A DNA stretch of 64,000 nucleotides from Janthinobacterium sp. 67 (GTDB lineage: Bacteria > Pseudomonadota > Gammaproteobacteria > Burkholderiales > Burkholderiaceae_D). This document shows, piece by piece, positions 24,418-32,036 of the stretch (positions within the stretch are counted from its first letter, which is position 1; each line of letters starts with the position of its first letter). The translations under genes were made by a program, and so were the position numbers. The stretch spans positions 4,712,001 to 4,776,000 of the forward strand of contig NZ_PGES01000001.1 in NCBI RefSeq assembly GCF_002797895.1, given 5' to 3'. The notes beneath the pieces were generated by a model. That model was not told the DNA's origin and searched no databases. It was given only the letters and a program-made list of their open reading frames with translations.

Positions 24418-25800
24418 ATGATTGATATAATGGCAAGTGCAGCCGTGGCTACGGATGCAAATCAGACAGAGCAAGAGCATCACGATTCCTTGCAGGCGCA
24501 TTTTCAGCCCAATATTTCGGCCGATGAAATAGAGCAAGTTTTTCACTTGAAGCGGGCGCAGCCTCTGCTGCAAGTGTTTACGGCCCTGTTCCACGGCGGT
24601 TTCGACGGCGTGCTGGTGCGTCTGCTCGTGTTGCGCGAACTCGCGTCCGATGCGGCCACGTCCGCCTATACGCGCGCCGATATCAACACGAAACTCGCCT
24701 ACTTGTTGCCGGAAAGCCTGGAAACGGTCTTGCTGCGCCTGCGCTCGAACCAGTTGCTGGCCTGGGATGCGCAGCAGGGCGTGTACCGCGTCACGCCCAT
24801 GGCGCGCAACGTGCTGTCGGCCATCGACAGCTTGCTGGGCCTGGGCCAGACGGAAGACGAAGCGGAAATGGGTTTTCTGTTGTCGCAGGTAGCGGGCGCG
24901 CAAGCCGTCGGCGGCGTATCGGTCGAGCAATTGCAGCACTTGCTGGGCCGCCTGGTGGACTTGACGGAGGAATTTTCCGACGCGATTGCCTCCGGTTCCG
25001 AATTCCGGCTGCGCACGGCGCAGGCGAAGTGGAACATGGCCTGCGACTGGGTGGAAAAGGGGTCCGAGATTCTCGTGGCGATTACTTCCGATGAAAACGC
25101 GGACAGCGCCACGCACAAGGCGGCGCAGGCGATCGGCCGCGCGCAAAGTAAATTGCTCAACATGCAAGGCATGTTTTCGCGCGCCCTGAACCAGATCGAG
25201 CGCCAGCGCGTGCACCTGGGCCAGTCGGGCCTGTCGACTACGGACATCAAGCGCTGGCTCTTGCTGCATGAAGACCTGGCCAGCCTGGCCGAAGGCGCCA
25301 TCGACCAGCCCGTCGTGCCGCTGTTCTCCACGCCGGCCGAAATGATCGACGTGGCCGAAACGGAACTGCTGTCCGAACGGGCGGCAGGCGTGACCAATAC
25401 GGGCCTGCCCAGCGGAGAGGATGCGCCCACCACCATCAGCGACGGACCCGCCATGCAGCTTGAACTCGATGACCTGTTGGACCGCCTGTCGAACTTCGCC
25501 AGCCTGGGCAATTTCCCCAGCATAGTCGAGGAAGGGCCGAAGTCCGTGCCCGTGCAGGATTCCTTGCTGCCGGCCAGCTTTGCCGTGGCGTCGTACCGCG
25601 CCTCGATGCTGCCGCTCTTGGGCGACGTCTCCGAAGCGAGCTTGCAAGGCTCGACGGCCGAACTGGCCCGCTTGCCGATTACCTTTACACCGACCGACGA
25701 GATGGTCCAACTAACCGACCCCCACGTGGCGGCCATGTCGATCGCCTCGCTTTCACTGAATGTTTCACTTGATTTAGATGGCGCCACCTTTGATGAATGA
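24418..25800 (+). CDS. Kleisin-like subunit of an SMC module (MksF/JetA-like)
   Basis: The 460-residue protein has no signal peptide. Its N-terminal part (about 35-140) looks like a winged helix (LLVLRELASDAATSAYTRADINTKLAYLL, LLRLRSNQLLAWDAQQGVYRVTPMA), followed by long helices (EEFSDAIASGSEFRLRTAQAKWNMACDWV, RALNQIERQRVHL) and a variable acidic C-terminus. This arrangement, and its place first before an MksE-like and an SMC gene, is that of MksF/MukF/JetA kleisins. The assignment rests mostly on context. ATG 24418 or ATG 24430 could be the start. The 3' end overlaps the next gene by 8 bp. Confidence 0.65.
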   Translation: MIDIMASAAVATDANQTEQEHHDSLQAHFQPNISADEIEQVFHLKRAQPLLQVFTALFHGGFDGVLVRLLVLRELASDAATSAYTRADINTKLAYLLPESLETVLLRLRSNQLLAWDAQQGVYRVTPMARNVLSAIDSLLGLGQTEDEAEMGFLLSQVAGAQAVGGVSVEQLQHLLGRLVDLTEEFSDAIASGSEFRLRTAQAKWNMACDWVEKGSEILVAITSDENADSATHKAAQAIGRAQSKLLNMQGMFSRALNQIERQRVHLGQSGLSTTDIKRWLLLHEDLASLAEGAIDQPVVPLFSTPAEMIDVAETELLSERAAGVTNTGLPSGEDAPTTISDGPAMQLELDDLLDRLSNFASLGNFPSIVEEGPKSVPVQDSLLPASFAVASYRASMLPLLGDVSEASLQGSTAELARLPITFTPTDEMVQLTDPHVAAMSIASLSLNVSLDLDGATFDE

Positions 25801-26539
25801 CGATTCCCAAATCCTGATTGCGCGCCTGCTCACGCATCAAACCCTGCGCCGCGACGACAAGCTCGTCAAGCGCGTGCTGTCCGACGAGCTGTTCCGCGCC
25901 GAGATCGATGCGCGATTGCTGGCCTGCGGCTTGAAGCTGCTCGACAACGTGTATGCCGACCACGTGACTTTGGCCCTGACGCGCACCATCGAGCCGAAGA
26001 TTTTCGGCGCGCGCGACGTGTGGCAAAACAATAATTTCGGCCTGGCGCGCGATGGCGTGGCCTTGCTGGTGGTGCTGTGGGCGCAGATCATCCTGCCCAA
26101 GCGCGAACGCCAGGAAACGCACCAGCACGCGGACGACGACCAGAACGACATGTTCGGCACGGAAAAGCCGCTGCCGCGCGCGGAAGACGCGTCGATCGGC
26201 ATTTCCTACAAGGCGCTGCTGTCGGACTTCGGCGACAAGCTGGGCAAGAAGACGCGCATGGACATGAACCTGGGCACCCTGGCCAAGCTGGGCTTCATCG
26301 AGCGGCGCGGCGATTTCATCCTGGAAGGCCCGCTGCTGGACCTGATGATGGATACCGACGTGCTCAAGGAACGCATCATCAACGGCGCCCTGGCCGACGT
26401 GTTCAAGCGGGCGCCGGCGCGCCTGGTGGCCGTCAGCGATGATCCACTGCTTGACGCCGACCTGGCAGACGACTTGTCCGCCGATATCGGCGACCTGCCT
26501 GACGCTGGCGACGAGCCCGCGTCCGACCTTCCTCACTGA
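25793..26539 (+). CDS. KITE-like subunit of an SMC module (MksE/JetB-like)
   Basis: The 248-residue soluble protein contains two helix-turn-helix-like regions (LLTHQTLRRDDKLVKRVLSD; ISYKALLSDFGDKLGKKTRMDMNLGTLAKLGFIERRGD) and a very acidic tail (DDPLLDADLADDLSADIGDL). The size, tandem winged-helix look and middle position in the operon match MksE/JetB (DUF4194-like) proteins, which bind the kleisin and regulate the SMC ATPase. The ATG overlaps the stop of the kleisin gene (ATGAATGA); ATG 25778 is an alternative start. The SMC gene follows after 8 bp. Confidence 0.65.
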   Translation: MNDDSQILIARLLTHQTLRRDDKLVKRVLSDELFRAEIDARLLACGLKLLDNVYADHVTLALTRTIEPKIFGARDVWQNNNFGLARDGVALLVVLWAQIILPKRERQETHQHADDDQNDMFGTEKPLPRAEDASIGISYKALLSDFGDKLGKKTRMDMNLGTLAKLGFIERRGDFILEGPLLDLMMDTDVLKERIINGALADVFKRAPARLVAVSDDPLLDADLADDLSADIGDLPDAGDEPASDLPH

Positions 26540-26547
26540 AAGCGCCC

Positions 26548-29379
26548 ATGTTTCATATCAAATCACTTGAACTGGTGCACTGGGATTACTGGCAGCGCAT
26601 CAAGAACATCCCGCTCGACGCGAAGATCATCACCATCGCGGGGCAGAACGGTTCCGGCAAGACCACCTTGCTCGACGCCTTGCGCACCCTGTTCGGCCTC
26701 GACTGCTCGATGGGCCGCACGTACAAGCACTATGCGCGCCATTCGGGCCAGCAGACGGCCTGGTTGCGCGCCGTGGTCGACAACAAGAACGTGGGCAAGC
26801 AGCTGTCGAACCGCCCGTTCCGCAGTTCCGGCTTCTTCAGCGACGATGAAGTGACCCTGTTTTGCCAGATCCAGAAAAATGGCGGCGACTGGAAGCGCCA
26901 GTATCTGATGCGTCCGGGCAATGTGCAGATCGAAGACATCACGGATGCCAACGACTGGCTCGGTGTGGAAAACTACCGCAAGCGCCTGGCCAATGCGGGC
27001 TTGTCGCCAGCCATGTCGAAAGTGCTGGCGCTGGAGCAGGGCGAGACGGACAAATTGTGCGAATATGCGCCGCGCCAGCTGCTCGACCTCGTGTTCCAGG
27101 TGTTTGGCGACAAGGAAGTGCTGGACGCCTACGACGAAGCCAAGCGCCACCAGCGCGACACGGAAGTGGAACTGAAACGCTTCGAGACGGAACTCGAGGC
27201 GTCGAAGACCAACCTGGAAGGCTTGCGCCTGCGCGTGGCCAATTACCACCAGTGGGAAGGCTTGCACAAGGAACGCCGCAACCTGCTGGAAGAAGTGCTG
27301 CCCAGCCTGCAGTACCACGAGGCGCGCGAAAAAGCCGCCATCGCCAGCCGGCAATTGCGCGATGCGCGCAAACCGATGGCGCAGGCGGACCAGCAACTGA
27401 CGGATAAACGCAACGCGCTGGCGGCACAGGCAAAGGCCCTGTCCGACGCGCAGATGAACGAAACCCTGCTGGAGCAGGAATCGATCGGCCTGCAGAGCCG
27501 CCTTTCCCTGATCAATGCCAAGCTGAAACCGCTGGACAGCCTGCTGGAACAGAAGGAGCGTCTGCACAAGCTGGCGGCCGATTCGGGCAGCGACATCGCC
27601 GAAGTGGCGGCCCAGCTGGAACAGAAGGAAGCGGAACTGCTGCGCCAGCGCCAGCAGCGCGATGCCTTGTCGGCCCGTATCGCGGGCGAGCAGGCGACGA
27701 TTGCCGCGCTGCAAGGCAAGACGGCCATGCCGGAGCCGGACAATGTGCGCGGCATGCGCCGTGCATTGCGCGACGCAGGCATTCCCCACGCGATGCTGTC
27801 GGACATCGTCGAAGTGACGGACAGCCGCTGGCAGGGCGCCGTCGAAGGCGTGCTGGGCGGTTACGCCTCGGTCGTCCTGCTCGACAAGGCCAAGGATGCG
27901 GCCGCCGCCTACCGCCTGGCCGAGAAGGAGCGCTACCGCCACTTCATCGTGCCCGACCTCGTCACGGCGCCCGTGGCGAAAGACGAGAGCTTGCTGGCCG
28001 TGGTGAAGTTTTCTGCGCCCGTGCCCAGCTGGCTGATCGAGCAGCTGTCGCGCATTGCGCGCGTCGATTCCGTCGAAGCGGGCTTTAAATTGGGCAATCA
28101 CGAAGAGTGGATCACGCCCGAGGCCTACCACCGTGAACGCCGCGGCGGACGCTCGCTGTTCGTCGAAGCATCGCGCTACCGCTTCGGCCAGGCTGGCCGC
28201 AGCGGCCGCCTGGAAGCGCTGCTGCGCTCCTTGCCGGGCCTGGAAGGCCAGGAAGACACCTTGACCCTGGCGATCTCGAAGCTGGCGGCGGAAGTGGGTG
28301 CTTTAAAAGCGCGCATCGCCGGCGTCGACGCGGCCAAGGAACTCAGTGCACGCCAGGAAGAATTCGCCGAAGCGCTGCGCAATTCGAAGCCGCTCAAGGA
28401 AGAGCGCCTGGAAGTGGGCGGCCGTCTGGGCGAGCTGCAAAACCTGACGAAGAACGCCACCGTGGCGCGCACGCGTGCCGATACGGTGTGGCAAAACGCG
28501 CGCCTGGCCTTGTCGGAAGCGGAAGCCGGTTCGCGCCTCGGCTACAAGAAGCAGATTGAACAGCGCGCCGAGCATGCGCGCGCCTTGCTGGCTCTGCGCC
28601 ATGCGTGGCGCCACCTGCCGAAAAGCTGGCGCCGTCCCGCGCGCCGCGCGGCGCTCGTGGCCGAGCACCAGAATGCGCACCAGGTCGATCTGCGCGTGGC
28701 CAGCCTGCAAAACAGCCTGGCGCGCGACGACTGGGAACTGGACGCGACCGTCATCGACCAGCACCACCGCCTGTCGGAGCAGCTGCACGGCCGCCAGTCG
28801 GAAACGGACGAGCGCCGCTACCAGAACAACCGCGCCATCGAAGCGACGGGCAATGCCCGCGGCGCCTACATGGAGCGCTTGCGCTACACCATCAAGACCT
28901 ACAGCAAGAACATCAAGGAACTGGGCGAATTGGCCGGCATCGAAGTCCATGCCGACCCCGTGCGCCTGGAAAACGACGACGTGCAGCTGTCGCAGGCGGG
29001 CTTGCACGTGCGCTTCAAGTTCGACGGCAAGGGCGTCATCGGCATGAACGATGGCGAAGCGTCGGGCGGCCAGCAGGTGATGAAGTCGCTGGTGCTGCTG
29101 ATCGGCTTGCTGAAATCGGAAGACGGTTCCGGCGGCTTCGTCTTCATCGACGAACCGTTTGCCCACCTCGATATCCGCAACATTCAACTGGTTGGCGAAT
29201 TCCTGAAAAACACGGAAGCGCAATACCTGATGACGACGCCGTTGACGCACAACACGGACGTCTACGATCCGTCGGAACTCACTTTGATCACCAGCAAGAA
29301 GAAAAAGGATACCCAATGGGCGCAACCGATTTTCGTGCTGCAGCGCCGGGTCGATCCCGTATCGGGCAAGGCGGCATGA
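26548..29379 (+). CDS. SMC-like condensin ATPase (MksB/JetC-like)
   Basis: The 943-residue protein has Walker A G32QNGSGKTT40 (IITIAGQNGSGKTTLLDALRTLF), a first coiled coil (about 185-390), a hinge-like globular part (about 395-550), a second coiled coil (about 555-790) and a C-terminal head with SGGQ (839-842) and Walker B FVFIDEPFAHLD (D868, E869). It therefore folds as one V-shaped SMC arm. It should dimerise and, with the two upstream proteins, act on DNA as a condensin or anti-plasmid complex. A Trp/Arg-rich patch at about 685-703 interrupts the second coil. Its last bases overlap the DUF4424 gene. Confidence 0.85.
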   Translation: MFHIKSLELVHWDYWQRIKNIPLDAKIITIAGQNGSGKTTLLDALRTLFGLDCSMGRTYKHYARHSGQQTAWLRAVVDNKNVGKQLSNRPFRSSGFFSDDEVTLFCQIQKNGGDWKRQYLMRPGNVQIEDITDANDWLGVENYRKRLANAGLSPAMSKVLALEQGETDKLCEYAPRQLLDLVFQVFGDKEVLDAYDEAKRHQRDTEVELKRFETELEASKTNLEGLRLRVANYHQWEGLHKERRNLLEEVLPSLQYHEAREKAAIASRQLRDARKPMAQADQQLTDKRNALAAQAKALSDAQMNETLLEQESIGLQSRLSLINAKLKPLDSLLEQKERLHKLAADSGSDIAEVAAQLEQKEAELLRQRQQRDALSARIAGEQATIAALQGKTAMPEPDNVRGMRRALRDAGIPHAMLSDIVEVTDSRWQGAVEGVLGGYASVVLLDKAKDAAAAYRLAEKERYRHFIVPDLVTAPVAKDESLLAVVKFSAPVPSWLIEQLSRIARVDSVEAGFKLGNHEEWITPEAYHRERRGGRSLFVEASRYRFGQAGRSGRLEALLRSLPGLEGQEDTLTLAISKLAAEVGALKARIAGVDAAKELSARQEEFAEALRNSKPLKEERLEVGGRLGELQNLTKNATVARTRADTVWQNARLALSEAEAGSRLGYKKQIEQRAEHARALLALRHAWRHLPKSWRRPARRAALVAEHQNAHQVDLRVASLQNSLARDDWELDATVIDQHHRLSEQLHGRQSETDERRYQNNRAIEATGNARGAYMERLRYTIKTYSKNIKELGELAGIEVHADPVRLENDDVQLSQAGLHVRFKFDGKGVIGMNDGEASGGQQVMKSLVLLIGLLKSEDGSGGFVFIDEPFAHLDIRNIQLVGEFLKNTEAQYLMTTPLTHNTDVYDPSELTLITSKKKKDTQWAQPIFVLQRRVDPVSGKAA

Positions 29380-30383
29380 TGATCGCGCGCAAGCTCCTTC
29401 TGGCCGCGGCCCTGTCGCTGTCGTTGGCAGGCACGGCCGTGGCCAACGACGGCATCGGTTCCGTCAGCGCGGGCGGCATCCTGTTCGGCAAGACGGATGC
29501 CGTGGCCATGAAAAAGGAAGTGCTCAGCGTGAGCACGGACTTGATCAAGGTCGAGTATGAATTCCTCAACGAGTCGGCCAGGGATGTGGAAGAGACGATC
29601 TTCTTCCCCTTGCCCGAATACTCGGCCGGCTACCATGGCTCGCCCACATATTACGGCCAGCCGCAGCAGTTTACCGTCGACGTCGATGGCCGGCGCAAGG
29701 ACTATAAAACCACCTTCGTCGCCAAGCTCGATAGCGCCGACGTGACGGCCCGCTTGCGCCAGCTGGGCTTGTCCGACGCGCAAATTGCGTATTTCCCTTC
29801 GCACACGCCGTTCGACAAGAAGGTGGCGCCGCTGACGGCCGCGCAAAGCAAGATCATGATACGCGAAGGCTTGCTGGCCCAGCTGTACGACGAGGAATGG
29901 GTGCCGGCCTGGACCGTCAAAGTCATCTACCTGTGGCAGCAGAAATTCCCCGCCGGCAAAGTCGTGCGCGTGCGCCATCAATATGCGCCATTCGTCGCGG
30001 CCGGCCCGGGTGCGTCCTACCTGGGCGATGGCAATACATTTGAAAAGAAATACTGCGGCGACAAGGCCTTCTACAAGACGTGGAACCGCCTGGCGGCCCA
30101 GCAGGGCGAAAGCGGCTTCGTCAATGCCGTGTGGGTGTCGTACATTTTGACGACCGGTAACACCTGGAAGAATGGCATCGAAGACTTTACCTTGAACCTG
30201 ATCAAGGGCAAGCCGGACGAACTGGTCAGCCTGTGCTTCCCCGGCACGTTCACCAAGATCAACCCCACCACCTTGCAAGTCAAGCTGCGCAACTTCCATC
30301 CGAAGCAGGACTTGGACGTGTACTTCGGCAATGTCGAAGGCATGGTGAGCAACGACGGTGTGGCGCCGCAGATACGGCCATAG
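29376..30383 (+). CDS. Secreted DUF4424 family protein
   Basis: The 335-residue protein has a signal peptide (MMIARKLLLAAALSLSLAGT, cleavage after AVA) and a DUF4424 region: NDGIGSVSAGGILFGKTDAVAMKKEVLSVSTDLIKVEYEFLN, ETIFFPLPEY, and a two-cysteine C-terminal part (KKYCGDKAFYKTW; LVSLCFPG). The family is secreted and of unknown role. Its ATG overlaps the SMC stop codon (ATGATGA), so it is translated from the same message; whether it serves the SMC complex, which is cytoplasmic, is doubtful. Confidence 0.82.
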   Translation: MMIARKLLLAAALSLSLAGTAVANDGIGSVSAGGILFGKTDAVAMKKEVLSVSTDLIKVEYEFLNESARDVEETIFFPLPEYSAGYHGSPTYYGQPQQFTVDVDGRRKDYKTTFVAKLDSADVTARLRQLGLSDAQIAYFPSHTPFDKKVAPLTAAQSKIMIREGLLAQLYDEEWVPAWTVKVIYLWQQKFPAGKVVRVRHQYAPFVAAGPGASYLGDGNTFEKKYCGDKAFYKTWNRLAAQQGESGFVNAVWVSYILTTGNTWKNGIEDFTLNLIKGKPDELVSLCFPGTFTKINPTTLQVKLRNFHPKQDLDVYFGNVEGMVSNDGVAPQIRP

Positions 30384-30456
30384 GAACGAGCACGCAGGAC
30401 GCGCTGGCCGCGCGTCACCATCATTGCTTAGGTGATATTGCTGTAAGAGCAATTAA

Positions 30457-30497
30457 ATACACTATGGATACAAATTGCCTATAATTGCCAATTATCC
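30457..30497 (+). promoter_or_regulatory. Promoter with palindrome upstream of the 269-aa hypothetical gene
   Basis: TATAAT at 30480-30485 is a perfect -10, with a poor -35 (ATACAC at 30457-30462, spacer 17). It sits inside an inverted repeat whose arms are GGATACAAATTG (30466-30477) and CAATTATCC (30489-30497). AATTGCC is also repeated directly on either side of the -10. An operator overlapping the promoter is likely; the regulator is unknown. Confidence 0.4.
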
Positions 30498-30517
30498 AAT
30501 AGTGTTCTGCCGATTCC

Positions 30518-31327
30518 ATGTCCCTGTCCATTTCCATGCCGCTGCGCCGCCTCGGCCGTTTGTTCTGCCTTTCCTCCTCCCTCGTGGCGCCCGCCGCCTT
30601 CGCCGATAGCTACAGCGATTTCCAGCAAGCCAGCGGCCAGCTGGAAGCGCTGATGGCCAAGGCGACGCCGCAAGGCGGCTTGCCGCGCTTGGGCGATCCT
30701 GCCGTGGCGCAGCTGTTTGCCCATATCGCCGACGGCCCGCGCCTGTTCCAGGCGCCTGTCGCGGCGCTGCAGGACGTCAACCAGAGCGTGGCCGTGTGCG
30801 AGCAGGCCATGCGGCTGGGAAAAACATACTATGCGTTTGGCCTCGAACGGCCCTTGCCCATGTCCGGCACCGAATTGCAGCTGGCGCGCAGGGAACAAAT
30901 GACGCAGAACTTGGCCAGCTACGGCGATGAAATGAGCACCTTGTTTGCTTTCAGCATGCATTGCCATGGCCATTTGATTGGGCTGATGGAGCAGGAATTC
31001 AGCGCCCGGCCGGCCGATGCGGTGAGCGGACCCGAGCGTCTGCGCGCGCGGGCGTTCAGCAAGAATACGGCCATTGTTTACACTGGCGTGTTGCAGTTCA
31101 TGCAGGTGCCGCTGTGGAGCATGGCGCAAAAGAAAAGGATGCTGGAAGCGGCCGCGCAGCACGCCACGGCGAATGCAAATCTGATGGCGCCGCCCTTGCG
31201 CGAGCGCCTGCTGAGCAGTCTGGCCGGTGCGGACAAGGACCTCGATCCTGCCCTGGCGCCGGCCTTGGCGACGATACGCCAGGCGCTGTCGGTGACGACG
31301 TGTACGGGCCTGTGCCAGTACTACTGA
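30518..31327 (+). CDS. Secreted hypothetical protein (269 aa)
   Basis: The protein has an N-terminal signal peptide (about 1-29, ending AAFADS). The mature part is mostly helical, with few recognisable motifs: YSDFQQASGQLEALMAKATP, FAFSMHCHGHLIGLMEQEFSARP and a C-terminal cysteine pair TTCTGLCQYY. No family is recognised. ATG 30518 is used; ATG 30530 is also possible and no ribosome-binding site decides between them. It has its own promoter-like sequence and converges on the minus-strand membrane protein, with the stops 2 bp apart. Confidence 0.65.
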   Translation: MSLSISMPLRRLGRLFCLSSSLVAPAAFADSYSDFQQASGQLEALMAKATPQGGLPRLGDPAVAQLFAHIADGPRLFQAPVAALQDVNQSVAVCEQAMRLGKTYYAFGLERPLPMSGTELQLARREQMTQNLASYGDEMSTLFAFSMHCHGHLIGLMEQEFSARPADAVSGPERLRARAFSKNTAIVYTGVLQFMQVPLWSMAQKKRMLEAAAQHATANANLMAPPLRERLLSSLAGADKDLDPALAPALATIRQALSVTTCTGLCQYY

Positions 31328-31328
31328 T

Positions 31329-31847
31329 TTACTCTGCTGCCTGCAGCGGCTTGTTGCGCTGGCGCCAGCGCAGCAGGCCCCACGCATACACGGCGTAGTA
31401 GCCGATGACGAGGCCGTAGGCGGCCATGGTCAGCGGGCTCTGGCCGAACGGGGGCGGCGGCACGGGCACGTCCAGGCGCGTGTTCATATAGATTTGCATG
31501 CCGCGGTACAGCAGGCGGGCGATGAACAGCATCGTGATGGTTAAGCCCAGGTAGCGGTGCTGGGTAAAGAAGAAATCCTTGCCGACCTGCTCGAAGCGCG
31601 TCAGCTTCAATCCCAGCACGCCGAGCCAGCCGCCGGCCAGTGCACCCGCGCCCAGGCTGGACAGGGGCAGGAGCTCGAATTTCGTCGTCGTCGCCAGGAA
31701 CAGCAGCAGCGCGGGAAACGCGATGGCCACCAGCCAGTGGCGCCACAGCTGCGACTTCTGGCGCGCCACCAGTTTCTTCAGGCGCGAATAAATGCGCCAG
31801 ACCAGCAGCGGGACCAGGAACAGCAGGGCGAGGGTAGTGGTTTCCAT
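31329..31847 (-). CDS. Integral membrane protein (CcdC/DUF1453-like)
   Basis: This 172-residue protein has about four transmembrane segments: TTLALLFLVPLLVWRIYSRL, LVAIAFPALLLFLATTTKF, SSLGAGALAGGWLGVLGLKL and a C-terminal TMAAYGLVIGYYAVYAWGLL. The order of segments and the basic RRLKKLVARQ-type loop after the first recall CcdC-like DUF1453 proteins, but the match is by eye only. METTT (ATG at 31847) is preferred over a longer form because it places the first membrane helix at the N-terminus. No operon partner is on its strand. Confidence 0.65.
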   Translation of the reverse strand: METTTLALLFLVPLLVWRIYSRLKKLVARQKSQLWRHWLVAIAFPALLLFLATTTKFELLPLSSLGAGALAGGWLGVLGLKLTRFEQVGKDFFFTQHRYLGLTITMLFIARLLYRGMQIYMNTRLDVPVPPPPFGQSPLTMAAYGLVIGYYAVYAWGLLRWRQRNKPLQAAE

Positions 31848-32036
31848 GTAGACATTCGGGTGCGGGTAAAACAGCGATTGTAAGCCAGATGGGGATGGGC
31901 GGCGATGCTTGTCAAACGGTAAAAGTTGCTTGTTGACATTTACATGGCATGAACGCACTATGCCCTGTCACACAGCGCCGCCATGAGCGGTGCGGTGCGC
32001 CCGCTTGTTGTCGCCACCTTCATACACTGGAGTTTC

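Noticed and set aside
24418..30383. Complete Wadjet (JetABCD) defence system
   Set aside because: No JetD-type nuclease gene follows the SMC gene, and the neighbouring gene is a secreted DUF4424 protein; only the three-subunit core is supported.
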